Origin: Humulus lupulus
Lineage: Eukaryota > Streptophyta > Magnoliopsida > Rosales > Cannabaceae
Direction of reading: 5' to 3'
Length of the DNA stretch: 64,000 nucleotides
NCBI RefSeq assembly: GCF_963169125.1
Contig: NC_084802.1
Span: forward strand, 114,084,903 to 114,148,902
In this document: one piece after another, positions 1 through 11,337 of the stretch
Position numbering within the stretch: the stretch's first letter is position 1
How the letters are laid out: every line of letters starts with the position of its first letter
Position numbers and translations under genes: made by a program
The notes under the pieces: generated by a model
Seen by the model: only the letters and a program-made list of their open reading frames with translations
Databases searched by the model: none
Told to the model about the DNA's origin: nothing

Positions 1-800
1 ACAAGTGGTTCAAGAGACTTAGGCTAGGGTCCATTGGGTCATTGCAATAATTTTCCAACGGATTTCTCTAGCAGCACCATGTAGTGCACAATTACACCAT
101 GTCAGGTACTAGCCTCGCTAATATAAAGCAAGGTGAATGCAAAAGTCTGAAGAGCTATATCCATAGGTTCAAGATGGAGGTGCCTAAGGTAGGAAGCCTA
201 GCTAGAGGAGAACACAAGATGGAAATCATGGCTGGAGTGCACCCAGGCAGTACATTATGGGATAATATGCTCAAAAAAGGGGTCACTAACTTAGACGACT
301 TCTATGAAAGAGCACAAAAGTACATTCGTGTCGAGGATGGTCATGAGAACCCAAAGGTCAGAAAAAGTAAACCCCCTTTCAAGCCCTCGACCCATGAAGT
401 TTCAAATGGTGAACCCTGAAAAAGCACGTACCTGGAGTTGAACCCAGGAAAATTCCATACACCTTCTACACAGACCTGATAGATAGCCGAGAACATATCT
501 TCCTCAAAAACGAGAATAAGCTACCCTTCAAAAGACCCCCACAAATGAAGGGAGACCGATCCAAAAGAGACCCTAGTAAGTATTGCCAGTACCACAAGGA
601 TATTAGCCACACCACGACAGAATGTACCCACTTCAAAGTAGAAATCAAGGAACTCATACGCAGGGGGCACCTATGCAAGTATGTCAGAGGGGAAAACCCA
701 CGACCAGAAGATCATTCATCTTGTCTGCAGGCTCAAGAGAGAGCCCCAGAGGTATAGGGAGAAGTAAGAATGGTGTTAGGAGGTCCACGATTAGGAGGAG
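1..800 (+). pseudogene. Tat-lineage Ty3/gypsy gag remnant
   Basis: Decayed capsid/nucleocapsid gene of a Ty3/gypsy element. Reading runs in pieces: a gag-domain piece at about 84-419 (motifs KSLKSYIHRF, WDNMLKKGV, YERAQKYIRVED), then after a stop and frame change a piece at 545-757 with KYCQYHKDISHTTTEC and LIRRGHLCKYVR. The Cys/His cluster followed by an LIRRG-like helix is the usual nucleocapsid layout of plant Tat/Retand/Ogre-type gag. The 5' end lies outside the window. Several in-frame stops exclude a working protein. The matching protease lies downstream at 1017-1271 in another frame. Assignment to the Tat lineage is from motif memory, not alignment. Confidence 0.65.
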
Positions 801-959
801 TGTCGTGGAAGGGACGAGATAGATATGACAGGGAAGCAAGACAAAGTCAACCCCTGTGCACCATGAGCCTGGAGTAGCAACCCCCAAAAGAATTTTAAGC
901 GGGAAAATGATTCGATCACATTCATAGAGGAAGATGCGCGAGGGGTGCATTTCCCTCAC

Positions 960-1400
960 AGCGACCCCCTGGTGCTGACCGTTCAACTGGGCAATATGAA
1001 AGTGCATTGAGTCCTCGTGGACAATCACAGTTCCGTAGATATCTTATATCGCCTGGCATTGGAGAAGATGGGCTTGGGAGTCAAGAACTTGAAACCCTGC
1101 CATACCACCTTATATGGATTCATTGGGGATTCAACACAACCTTTAGGAGCCATTGAGTTAGCCCTAACCATGGGCGAACAACCCAGAAAAGCCACTGTCA
1201 TGATGAACTTTGTTGTAGTAGATTGCGCATTGGCTTTCAATGCGGTATTAGGGAGACCCTCCCTGAGATAATTGAAAGCGGTGACCTCGATATATCGCAT
1301 GTCTATTAAATTCCCAACTCCCGAGGGATATCAAGCATAAAAGGACAACAAAATGATGCAAGAGAGTGTTATAGTATCTCTCTCTGCACAACTACCAAGC
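960..1400 (+). pseudogene. Tat-type aspartic protease remnant
   Basis: Retropepsin-like domain that would release gag and pol products. The readable part (about 1017-1271) begins at the catalytic region as DNHSSVDILY, where active members of the lineage have an Asp-Thr/Gly-Ser-type triad followed by S-x-DIL; here the triad is degraded to DNHSS. LYGFIGD, PLGAIEL and the terminal FNAVLGRPSLR (flap and ILGRP region) are well preserved. A stop follows at 1269. Further remnants such as an ARECY-like stretch can be made out near 1355-1370. No reverse transcriptase follows: the next recognisable feature is a tandem repeat block, so pol is deleted or was never present. Confidence 0.65.
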
Positions 1401-1861
1401 CACGAGAACCCATGGCGATGGTGATACATGGAGGCGCAGACCCACATCCACACTTAGGGGTGGATGACACGGTCATACCCTAAGCATGCAATGCATAACA
1501 TCTCAATGAATATTGCAAGTAAGACTTTCACATCTAATGCAGGAATATACGTACCTTGTGTTTTTGCCTTATATTAATTTCAGTCGTTAAAAATTAAAAA
1601 GGTTGCCCAGATAACCTCATAGTAGTTGCAACATTGCCATACGTGCCTTTGTAATATGCTAGCTATCAATGAAATTGTTTTCTGTCTCGCATATTACACA
1701 CCTATATGCATGCGCCTATTTAACAAATATGCACACATTGTCAAAATCTATGTTGGGAGCGAAACGATCATAGTGCTCAATGGAATGAGTCCCACCAAGC
1801 ACTTGGGCGAGGTGGAGGATAGGAGGCACATATATATTAAAAAAAAAAACTTACAAGACAT
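1401..1861 (+). other. non-coding remainder of Tat element
   Basis: No convincing coding region. The stretch includes low-complexity A-runs near 1840 and a short open frame at 1626-1868 that has no recognisable motif and is judged spurious. It links the protease remnant to the tandem repeats and is probably decayed 3' untranslated sequence of the Tat element. Confidence 0.35.
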
Positions 1862-2340
1862 CTCTTGAGTTCATGAGGGTTAGCTACCCTTATGGATATC
1901 AAGGGAGCCAAAAGGTTCTAAATGGATAGCCTCACGACAAAGGCTAGATACCTCCATGAGGGGTACAGTCTCAATGAGGACATTCATTGATAAGCCTAGA
2001 GAATCTCTTGGGCTCATAAGGATTAGCTACCCTTATGGATGCTAAGGGAACCAAAATGTTCCATAAGGATAACCTCGTGAAAGGTTAATACCTCCACGAG
2101 GGGTAAAGCCTCAAGGAGGATGTCCACTAATAAGCCTAGAGCAGCCACCAAGCCGTCTAGCAAAAAAGTGTCTGACAAGAGACGCTTGTGAAAAGAAGTC
2201 AAAAGATTTCACGAGGACAAATTACTAATGAAGGCTAATACCCCCACTAGGGGTAAGGCCTCAAGGAGAGCATCCAATAATAAGCCTAGAGCAGCCACCA
2301 AGCCTTCTAGCCAAAAAAAGCCCTAAAGTAGACCCTTGTA
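1862..2340 (+). repeat. tandem repeat block, ~120-145 bp units
   Basis: At least three diverged copies follow each other. Shared landmarks recur: GGTTAGCTACCCTTATGGAT at 1878 and again near 2022; CCTCCACGAGGGGTAAAGCC or variants near 1950, 2092 and 2244; AATAAGCCTAGAG near 1990, 2130 and 2280; GCAGCCACCAAGCC at about 2142 and 2292. Units are about 140 bp with indels. Tandem repeats in the untranslated part between pol and the 3' LTR are known for Tat-lineage elements and are one source of plant satellites; that this is such a block is inference from its position. Confidence 0.7.
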
Positions 2341-2786
2341 AAAATAGTACTATGCATAATGACGTGAAGTACGCTTCTCGCACAAAATAACAAGCGCGTG
2401 CAAAAATATATGAAAGGATAGTAAGAATCCAAAGGGTCAACATATCCTTACAAATACAGTCAAGGTTCACCGAAGAGACTATGGTTACTAATCTAGATAA
2501 AACATCAGATAAAAAAAGAGAGACCTATCGAATCCCTTTTCATCCTGCATACAGGAGCATGCTCAAAAGGACCTCAAACATAAAGAAATAATAACAAAAG
2601 ATCACATATATATAAAAGGAGTCATGATAATGCTGAAGGATAAAACCAGCACCATCCATAATAGGACTTATAAAAGTTCCTAAAGGAAAAAGCAAAGGAC
2701 CTGAAGAAACCTCTCCGAAATAATAAGGTTTGAATAATTATACAATCAAATCAAAATAGAAAAATAAAAGCTACAGAAAGGAAATT
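2341..2786 (-). other. 3' flank of the antisense ORF, shared with 45.5-46.1 kb
   Basis: Non-coding. On the minus strand the stretch about 2335-2450 matches 45826-45950 on the plus strand: GTTGACCCTTTGG, CGCTTGTTATTTT, GTCATTATGCATAGTA and TTTTTACAAG appear in the same order. This shows that the two antisense-ORF copies share downstream sequence as well as coding sequence and therefore descend from one element family. Confidence 0.6.
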
Positions 2787-3569
2787 TCAAGGCCTCTCGC
2801 CATGAGCATTCCACTTGGCTGCCTTGGCAATGGCATGATCATCAATGGAGGAGAAGTCGAAACTAGGATTCTGCCTCCACACTCCATACAGGGTGCGCTC
2901 CACAAACATATATTCAACCTCTACCAGATCGACCTCCAGAAGAGTGATCCTCTCTCGCAACACCTCAGCCTGGGTTTCTGCTCTCTTCTTCTTTTTGGCT
3001 GACGATGAGGCCTTCTCCAGGGCTATCTCCAACTTGAGATTGGCATTAGCAAGTTGTTCCTCAAGCTCCTGAACTCTAGGCGCAAGATGATCCCTTTCAC
3101 CATTGGACGAGGATAGGTTATGCGCTGAGTCTATCAAGCGCTGAGCCACCAGAGAAGACTGTAAGGAAGCAAAAGGTGAGCAAATAAGGAACCCAAACAC
3201 AAAAAAGACCAATGTAAGATGCATGACTCACCCAAGTAGTGGAGTGCATGAGGTTCTCCCCAAGCTTCGCAATGATTAAACTCTCAAGACCTCTCCACCG
3301 AGTCTCGGGGATATCCTCGGCAACCAAGGCATACCTCTGCATATAAGGGGCATATGTACGACTCACCCAAGAGATCCCCTCCAAACCAGGAGCCTCCAGG
3401 TGAGCAGGGATAGATGACCCACTCATCGGGATAGGAGGAGGCGCGAGAGCATTAGACGAAGGATACCTAGAACAGTTATGACCAGTAGGGACATAACGGG
3501 GATTGTGAAATTCATCATAAGAAGGCAGAACAAAGCACCATAGGAATAGTAGAAGGGAATCCACTGGAG
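2787..3569 (-). pseudogene. Tat antisense additional ORF, 3' half
   Basis: C-terminal half of a protein encoded against the gag-pro strand. Two readable parts: about 3540-3240 (LPSYDEF, PPPIPMSGSSIPAH, ISWVSRTYAPYMQRYA, LGENLMHST) and 3160-2787 (SLVAQRLIDSAHNLSS, then a heptad-like coiled coil with VQELEEQLANANLKLE and ERITLLEVDLVEVEY, ending LYGVWRQNPSFDFSS). The same two parts, separated by a similar non-matching gap, occur on + at 44787-45060 and 45159-45532, so the gap (about 3160-3240) is likely an intron. Its 5' half is at 15295-16098; element A separates them. The family resembles proteins annotated as putative gypsy-type transposon protein, which in Tat elements is carried as an antisense extra ORF. 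Confidence 0.6.
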
Positions 3570-3574
3570 GCTGG
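3570..3574. repeat. target site duplication, left (GCTGG)
   Basis: GCTGG immediately before the first LTR of element A; the same five bases follow its second LTR at 15290-15294. A 5 bp duplication is the normal product of gypsy integrase and proves a single insertion into the antisense ORF. Confidence 0.95.
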
Positions 3575-4805
3575 TGATAAACGAGTTTTAGGCTCGTTTA
3601 TGGTCCTAGTTTTTAGGCTATTTTTCATTAGTTAGGATTATTTTATTTCAGAATTATGCTCGTTTGTTCTTGTTTCAGGGTGATTAATGTTAAGTGTTGC
3701 AAATATTGAAAAGGAGCGAAAATGGAATGAAATCGAGATGGATTGGTGAATTCTGTTGGTTCTGTAAGTAGCGCTACAGCGCCACTAAGGGAGCGCCGTA
3801 GTGCTAGGAAGGAATATTGAAGAAGTTGGTTCCTGACTTTAGCGCTACAGCGCTGGTGCCCAAATTTCCCCAATTTCGTCTCTGACTTTAGCGCTACAGC
3901 GCTGGTTTCGCGATTTCTGATATATCTGGTTATTTTTTATGGGCAATTCAGTCTTTTCCAGAGGGAATTTTTAGTAGGGCTTCTTGGGAAACATATAGGC
4001 GACTGAGACAAGGCTGAAGGGGATAACGACGGCTGGAGTAAGAACACCATATTGGAGGATTGATTGCTGGGTTTTTCATCTTTTTCTTTTAATTTTCATG
4101 TTTGTAATTGAACTATCATATGGCTAGAATGAATATTTTAGGCTAAATTTTCTTTTAGGGCTTTTATGTGAATCTTTTGGAAACCCTTTTTATGGTTTAA
4201 TGCAAAATTGATGCTCTTCTTCATCTCTTTCAATTCCTTGCAATCTGTATTATTTGTGCGATTATTGATTGATCACCTCTAATTGCTATTTTATGAATCA
4301 AATTGAAATCTGAAAAGTGAAATTTGATATGCTTTGATTGTTTGGATGCAAATTTAATTTAGAACGAAAGTATCTAGATTATTTTCCTAGTTTTCTAAGT
4401 TGCGTGGTTAATGCCTTCTACATGATTCAACTTACCATAGAAATATAGGAAGTTGTCATTTAAATTGAATTTCATAAATCCTGACCATATTATGAATTGT
4501 CTTTGCAACTTATTCTTGAATAGGGAGAAGGGAATATAAATTATTGCATTAGGAAATAAAATGGTGTAAAATAGAGGATCATAATTGTCCTAATTGTATC
4601 TTCTCTGCTAATTTGTTTAATTCTTTATTATGCTTCGTTAGTATTTTTCTTAGTTTAAAATCACTGAAAATTGTTTAATCAAATAGAATTAAAAGATTGA
4701 TTGATTGGTAATTGATAAAGCAGTCCTTGAGGACGATACTTGGTTTTTACCATTTTATTACGAATTGTGACTGTGTGCACTTGCATAGCTATAAATTTCG
4801 CAACA
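3575..4805 (+). repeat. 5' LTR of element A
   Basis: Begins TGATAAACGAG and ends TTCGCAACA, matching 13953-15289. It is 1231 bp against 1337 bp for the 3' copy; the difference lies in the palindrome cluster (3770-3903 here, 14148-14388 there). The terminal 100 bases (GTCCTTGAGGACGATACTTGG, then GTGTGCACTTGCATAGC) are shared with element D and look like a conserved Athila U5. Confidence 0.95.
3770..3903. repeat. palindrome cluster AGCGCTACAGCGCT in 5' LTR of A
   Basis: Four copies of a 14 bp imperfect palindrome at 3770, 3792 (variant AGCGCCGTAGTGCT), 3841 and 3890. The half-site is AGCGCT, itself a 6 bp palindrome. Copies are separated by 8-36 bp of unrelated sequence. The 3' LTR has more copies. 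Confidence 0.9.
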
Positions 4806-4811
4806 AGTTTT

Positions 4812-4829
4812 TGGCGCCGTTGCCGGGGA
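4812..4829 (+). other. primer binding site, tRNA-Asp type
   Basis: TGGCGCCGTTGCCGGGGA begins six bases after the LTR end. It is complementary to the 3' end of plant tRNA-Asp, the primer usually assigned to Athila elements. Element D carries the same site with two substitutions. Confidence 0.85.
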
Positions 4830-4945
4830 CTGAAAATAATTATCAATATCAGTCTAATTAATCTTTATTCTAATTTGATTTTAATTTCTCTTCTTTCTAA
4901 TCTGTTTAGTTGCTTAATTTGTCTATCTCAGGTGACTTTTGGTAT

Positions 4946-6046
4946 ATGCGTGGCAGAAAAGGAAAAGACACACTTATTCCTCTGAATCCTGAGATTGAAA
5001 AGTCTTGCAAGCAACTCAGAAAGAACAAGAGGGAGGCCCAGAAATCTGTGAAGATGGCACAGAATGAAGGGGATGGCAGGAATGTTCTAATTCCTGGAGT
5101 TGTACAGGGGGGTCAGGTTCAGAACAATGCTGAGAGGAGCCTGAGAGATTATGTACTGCCCACTCTGACGGGAGTACAAAATAGTATACGCCCACCAGCT
5201 GTAGAGGCCAACAACTTCGAAATCAAGCCTGCTATTCTACAAATGGTGCAGTCCTCTGTGCAATTCAATGGGTTGCCTTCTGAAGATCCTCACACCCATT
5301 TGTCCAATTTTCTGGAGTTGTGTGGAACCTTCAGATATAATGGGGTGAGTGATGACGCTATCAAGCTTAGGCTTTTCCCATTCTCTCTGAGGGACAGAGC
5401 TAAAAGCTGGCTGAATTCGCTGCAACCAAATTCTATTGTCACCTGCCAAGATCTAGCTCAGAAATTTTTGTCTAAATTCTTCCCTCCGTCCAAAGCTGCT
5501 AAATTGAGGGGAGAGATCAATAACTTTTGCCAGAATGATGGAGAGTCACTGTATGAAGCTTGGGAACGGTTTAAGGAACTCCTGAGAAGATGTCCTCATC
5601 ATGGCATTGAACAGTGGATGCTAGTACAGAATTTCTACAATGGTTTATGTCCTACAACCAGAACCATTATTGATGCTGCAGCAGGTGGCACTTTTATGAG
5701 CAAGAGTGCAACTGGTGCTTATGAGCTGCTAGAGGACATGGCCACAAACAATCATCAGTGGTCTGAGGAAAGATCATCAGGAGTTAGAAAGGTAGCTGGG
5801 GTGCATGAGCTGGATGCAATCACTGCTTTAACAGCGCAAGTAGCCTCTTTGACAAAGCAGTTGCAACAGAGCAGTGTATCTGCTAATGCGGTTCAGATGG
5901 CAGTGAGGTGTGAAATGTGTGGTGGTGCTCATTCTGTCGATCAGTGCCCTATCTGTATGAATAATAACACCCCAGTGGATCATGCTCAAGTTCAAGCGGT
6001 GGGAAATTTTCAAAGGCCACTCAATAACCCATTCTCCAATACTTAG
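4946..6046 (+). pseudogene. gag: Athila gag (element A)
   Basis: Capsid/nucleocapsid protein that packages element RNA in cytoplasmic particles. The open frame reaches back to 4910, but the Met at 4946 ([12 protein letters not shown]) is preferred because element D starts at the same relative place (MHSRRGADSLVL), each just after a CAGGT. The retrotransposon gag domain runs over the central third ([60 protein letters not shown]). Near the C-terminus [13 protein letters not shown] fits a C-x2-C-x4-H-x4-C zinc knuckle. A TAG at 6044 breaks the frame; it resumes at once (NPGWRNHPNFSWKNNQG), so this is one nonsense mutation inside a longer gag-pol frame. Confidence 0.9.
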
Positions 6047-7552
6047 AATCCTGGGTGGCGAAATCATCCCAATTTTTCGTGGAAGAATAATCAAGGCCAA
6101 CAACCTCAATTTCAGGGCCAATTTCTGAATAACATGCCTCAGCCACCTATGCATCAAGCTTCGTCATCACAACAGCCTAGGCCTCAACAATCAATGCCTC
6201 AAACCGAGAGGCCTAATGAACTGCAAGCTGCCTTCTTGACTCTTACTAATAATCAGACTCAATTTATGACTGAGACCAGATCCTCTATTCGAAACCTTGA
6301 GACACAGGTTGGGCAGTTGGCCAATATGCTCAATAACAGACCCCAGGGAAACTTGCCTAGTAATACTGAAGTCAACCCCAAGGAGCAAGTTCAGGCAATT
6401 ACTCTGAGGAGTGGGAAGCAAACTAAGCAGCCTAGACCTCCACAGGCGGTGGTTCAGAATAAAGAGATGGGTGAACAGTCTGATTCAGAAAGGGTTACTG
6501 AAGACCATCAGCAGTCAGAACAGAGTTCGCCAGTTGTTATTGAGCAGCCAGTTAGAGTTCCATACCCTCAGAGGCTTAGAAAGACTACACTTGATAAACA
6601 GTTTTCTAAGTTTCTTGAGGTGTTTAAAAAGCTGCACATAAACATTCCTTTTGCTGAGGCCTTGGAGCAGATGCCCAGTTATGTTAAGTTCATGAAGGAG
6701 ATTCTATCAAAGAAAAGGAGAATGGAGGACTATGAGACTGTAGCACTCACTGAAGAGTGCAGCGCGATTTTACAAAGGAAGTTACCCCAAAAGCTGAGAG
6801 ATCCGGGGAGTTTCACCATACCTTGCACCATTGGCAAGTTTGAATGTAAGCACGCCTTATGTGATCTGGGGGCAAGTATCAATCTGATGCCCCTATCTGT
6901 GTTTAAAAGACTTGGTTTGGGGGAGGCAAAACCAACAACTGCCACTTTACAGCTCGCAGACCGATCGTTAACACATCCACGAGGTATCATTGAGGATGTT
7001 CTTGTGAAGGTAGATAAGTTCATATTTCCAGCTGACTTTATTGTTCAAGACATGGAGGAGGACACAGATGTCCCAATTATTCTCGGTAGGCCATTTCTAG
7101 CCACAGGCCAAGCTCTTATTGATGTTCACAAAGGAGAGCTTAAGCTTAGAGTTCAAGGAGATGAGGTGGTCTTTAATGTCTTCAAGTCTATGAAGTATCC
7201 GGTGGCTAGTGATAGTTGCTTTAGTGTGGATGTGATAGAAAAGGCAGTCTCCAAGAGAAGGATGAGCAGTGATGCCTTAGAGGCAGTATTATTGGGTGAT
7301 GAGGGCGACGATGATGATGATGCTGAGATCAGAGAATGTGTAAACTGGATCAACTCGTTCTTACCATATTGGAAGAAGTTTCAAGAACTAGCAGATGCGA
7401 CTGATAAACTGCTAACCTCCATTCAGCAGCCACCGCAGTTGGAATTAAAGGTCCTCCCAGATCACTTGCGCTATGCTTATTTGGGAGAGAATGAAACTTT
7501 ACCTGTCATTGTGTCAGCTGATCTGTCAAAGATAGAATTGGAGAAACGTTGA
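6047..7552 (+). pseudogene. gag C-terminus and protease (element A)
   Basis: Same frame as gag. A Gln/Pro-rich linker (about 6100-6560) leads to a conserved block (PFAEALEQMPSYVKFMKEIL, YETVALTEECSAILQRKLP) and the aspartic protease with the active-site sequence LCDLGASINLMPLS at about 6860-6900 and the distal IILGRPFLATG near 7078. An acidic stretch GDEGDDDDDAE follows. The frame ends at 7550 in KIELEKR where the reading continues one frame over at 7549; a single-base loss in the CGTTGA context explains it. The protease has DLG-A rather than DTG/DSG, which is normal for Athila. Confidence 0.9.
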
Positions 7553-9711
7553 AGGTTCTAAGGGAGCATAAATTGGCCATTGGGTGGACCTTGGCAGATA
7601 TTAGAGGAATCAGCCCATCGACAGTGATGCATAAAATTTTATTGGAGGAGAATAGCAAGCCATCCATAGAGGCCCAGAGAAGACTCAATCCAGCTATGAA
7701 GGAAGTAGTATTGGAGCAGATTCTTAAATGGTTGGATGTTGGGGTGATCTACCCAATTTCTGATAGCGCATGGGTGAGCCCTGTGCAAGTGGTACCTAAG
7801 AAGGGTGGAATGACTGTGGTGAAAAATGAGAACAATGAACTCATTCCAACAAGAACTGTAACGGGGTGGCGGATTTGTATAGACTACCGCAAGCTCAATA
7901 AGGCAACAAGGAAGGATCATTTTCCTTTGCCTTTCCTTGATCAGATGCTTGACAGATTGGCGGGCCATAGCTACTACTGTTTCTTGGATGGGTCTTCTGG
8001 GTATCATCAGATCGCTAATGCACCAGAGGATCAAGAGAAAACAACCTTTACATGTCCTTATGGCACATTTGCTTTTAGGAGAATGCCATTTGGACTATGC
8101 AATGCCCCTGCAACATTTCAACGGTGCATGATGGCCATATTTTCAGACATGGTAGACCGATGTATTGAGATATTCATGGATGATTTCTCTGTTTTTGGCT
8201 CATCATTCGACCTCTGTTTGGGTAACTTGGAGAACGTGCTGCGTCGTTGTGAGATGGCAAATCTGATGCTGAATTGGGAGAAATGCCATTTTATGGTGAA
8301 AGAGGGGATTGTTCTTGGCCATAAAATTTCAAGTGAGGGAATTGAGGTAGATAGAGTAAAAATTTCTACCATTGAAAAGCTGCCTCCACCAGTTTCAGTC
8401 AAAGGAGTTAGAAGTTTTCTTGGTCACGCTGGGTTCTATGGAAGATTCATCAAAGATTTCTCTAAGGTGTCCAAGCCTCTCTCAAATCTCCTTATGAATG
8501 GAGTTGTCTTTGATTTTAATGACGAATGTTTGAGGGCTTTCAAATTCTTGAAAGAAAAGCTTATTTCTGCTCCAATTGTGATAGCTCCGAATTGGGAGTT
8601 GCCTTTTGAGTTGATGTGCGATGCTAGTGACTACGCAGTGGGGGCAGTTCTGGGACAGCGGATTGACAAGGTATTCAGGGCTATTTACTATGCTAGTCGG
8701 ACTCTAAATGATGCTCAGCTGAATTATGCCACTACAGAAAAAGAGTTGCTAGCTATTGTGTTTGCTTGTGACAAATTTAGACCATATCTGATTGGTAACA
8801 AAGTGATTGTCTACACTGATCACTCTGCCATAAAATATTTGATGTCAAAGAAAGATGCCAAGCCCCGCCTAATTAAATGGATTCTTTTGCTTCAAGAATT
8901 TGACTTGGAGATTCGTGACAAGAAGGGCAGCGAGAATGTGGTGGCTGATCATCTCTCCAGACTTGAGTTGGAGGAGACTGAAAATAAGAAAGCAGTGCAA
9001 ATCAATGATCACTTTCCTGATGAGCAGTTGTTTGGGGTAAGTGAGACTTTAGCTGTCCCTTGGTTTGCAGACATAGTGAACTTCTTGGTGGCAAAAATTG
9101 TGCCTCCTGAAATGTCAAAGCAGCAATTAAAGAAATTATTTTCTGAGGTGAAACACTACTATTGGGAGGAACCTATTCTCTATAGGCACTGTGTTGATCA
9201 GATTATCAGAAGGTGTGTTCCTGAAGAAGAGATGCAGTCCATTCTTAATCACTGTCATACTCAACAATGCGAAGGGCACTTTGGAGCATCAAGAACAGCG
9301 GCCAAGGTATTACAAAGTGGTTTCTATTGGCCTTCATTATTCAAGGATGCCAATGTTTTTGTCAAAGCCTATGATAGGTGTCAGCGAACTGGTAATATCT
9401 CGAGGAGAAATGAAATGCCTTTACAGGGGATTCTTGAGGTGGAACTGTTTGATGTATGGGGCATCGATTTCATGGGGCCTTTTCCACCATCTTACAATAA
9501 TGAATATATTCTATTGGCAGTGGATTATGTATCCAAATGGGTGGAGGCTGCAGAAACTAGAGCCAATGACGGTAAAACTGTGCTTAACTTTCTGCATAAA
9601 CATATTTTTACTAGATTTGGCACTCCCCGAGCTCTGATTAGTGATGAAGGGAAACACTTTGTGAATAAGCAACTGGATGCATTGCTGGCTCGTTATGGAA
9701 TTTATCACTGA
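7549..9711 (+). pseudogene. pol: reverse transcriptase, RNase H and integrase core (element A)
   Basis: Reads [10 protein letters not shown], then RT with [24 protein letters not shown] (first catalytic Asp) and [12 protein letters not shown] (catalytic FMDD). RNase H follows with [25 protein letters not shown] and [11 protein letters not shown], ending VADHLSRLE. Integrase begins with the zinc-binding H-H-C-C region ([24 protein letters not shown]) and the core with GIDFMGPFP and ISDEGKHF carrying the first two catalytic acids. A TGA at 9709 replaces a codon within the core; the frame continues. All RT, RNase H and visible integrase catalytic residues remain, so the element is disabled mainly by nonsense and frameshift changes. 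Confidence 0.93.
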
Positions 9712-10341
9712 AAAGCTTTGCCTAACCATCCTCAATCAAATGGGCAAGATGAAGTTTCAAACAGAGAAATCAAAAGCATCCTTGAGAAGACCGTTGACAG
9801 TTCAAGGAAAAATTGGTCGAAAAAGTTAGATGATGCGATTTGGGCTTACAGAACTGCATTCAAAACGCCAATAGGCATGTCTCCTTACAGGTTGGTGTTT
9901 GGTAAAGCATGTCATCTACCAGTTGAATTGGAACATAGGGCATTCTGGGCTATGAAAAAGTTGAATTTTGATTGGAGTGCCGCTAGTGAACGAAGGCTGT
10001 TGCAACTGAATGAACTTGATGAGATCAGAAATGAGGCTTATGAGAATGCCAAGATTTATAAAGAAAGAAAAAAGGCTTGGCATGACATGAACGTAATCAG
10101 AAAAGAGTTCCAACCAGGGCAGCAGGTACTTCCTTTCAATTCAAGACTGCGACTGTTTCCTGGCAAACTGAAGTCAAGATGGTCAGGGCCATTCACTGTT
10201 GTTCAAGTCTTTCCATATGGTTCTGTAGAAGTTCGAGGCAATTCAGGTGATTCCTTTAAAGTCAATGGCCAGAGATTGAAACCTTACTTGGGTGGTACTT
10301 TCGATCAAGCAAAGTCTATCCTCCTTCTGAAGCCTCTTTGA
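9712..10341 (+). pseudogene. integrase C-terminal part (element A)
   Basis: Same frame as the upstream pol. [20 protein letters not shown] contains the third catalytic acid (Glu of EVSNRE). [35 protein letters not shown] is the usual core end, and the C-terminal domain has [16 protein letters not shown] and [12 protein letters not shown] (GPF/Y-type module). No chromodomain, as expected for Athila. Ends at TGA 10339. Confidence 0.93.
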
Positions 10342-10558
10342 AGAGGGATCCAGCGTCCGGCTAAATGACGTTAAAGACAGCGCTTTGAGGAGGCAGTTCT
10401 CAGTTGTAAATTTATTTTATTTTATTTGGTTTTGAACAATGATGGGATTTTGTATTTAGTTGTTATTTTCTATTTACATGTTTTGTTTGAACCGTGAAAA
10501 TCGTGAAAAAAAAATGAAAAATATAAAAATATAAAAATGTGGTGATTTCAGGTGCCAT

Positions 10559-10735
10559 AGCGCTACAGCACTACACTTGCAGCGCTATGGCGCTCTTCTC
10601 AGAGAAGAAAAGGAACTTCGGGGGTCAGTTAGTGCTACAGCACTGTTAAACCAGCGCTACAGCGCTGGTTCCAGAGGCCAGAGTCCCAATCCGTGCATTA
10701 GCGCTACAGCGCTATTCCTTTAGCGCTGTAGCGCT
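10559..10735. repeat. internal AGCGCT palindrome cluster of element A
   Basis: Six copies of the LTR-type palindrome outside the LTR, between pol and the second ORF: 10559, 10581 (AGCGCTATGGCGCT), 10631 (AGTGCTACAGCACT), 10653, 10700 and 10722 (AGCGCTGTAGCGCT). The stretch around it (10342-10558) is A/T-rich and non-coding. Confidence 0.9.
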
Positions 10736-11337
10736 ATGTTCAGTTTTTTTTTTTAAAAATCAGAGGGTTTCGTTTATTACCCCCTCATTCCTTCTTTTTT
10801 CTTTTTTGTCTTCTTCATTTGGTCTCTCCCCCATCTCTCTCTCCCAGATCGTGTTCCCCCATCTCCTTCATAGCTTCATCGTTTCTTCCTTTCAACCTCT
10901 CCCCAGAAATTTCACCACACCTTCTCTCTTTCTCTCATTTCTTTCTTCTTCTATTTCTCTTACTTCTTGATTTCTTCTCCAACCCAGTCAAATCTCCCCA
11001 ATCATTTGAAACCCTAAAAAACTCACTGATTTAATTTCTTGTTGGAGATGGAAATTCTCAAGGGGCTGTCCTAATTCATGCGTAAGGGAATCTATTGTAA
11101 TGGTTTGGTAAGTGGTCTTCTTCCCTTTCCTCCTCCGATTTGTTTTGTTGTGGTATTTAGGTTTGGCTGACCTTGATTGATTGAAGAGGGTGAACTTTCT
11201 GTGGCTTGGGTGTGGGGATTTTAGTTGATTTGTTTGAAAGGTTGAATATTGTAACTGTTTGTGAAGAGAAAAAGGGTCCATTGGTAGGGGAGGTGCTGTA
11301 AAAAAAATTTCTTGTGGGTTTGGTGATAATATAGATA
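10736..11337 (+). other. pyrimidine-rich leader before the second ORF
   Basis: Non-coding, rich in CT tracts between 10790 and 10990 (TCTCTCCCCCATCTCTCTCT at 10823). In Athila elements the second ORF is thought to be read from a spliced or subgenomic RNA; a CT-rich stretch followed by a short leader could be a promoter or a splice region, but no site can be fixed from sequence alone. Confidence 0.35.

Noticed and set aside
4812..4829. tRNA-like sequence at LTR ends (also 18559, 27854, 47665)
   Set aside because: These are primer binding sites complementary to the 3' ends of tRNAs. No full tRNA cloverleaf is present around them.
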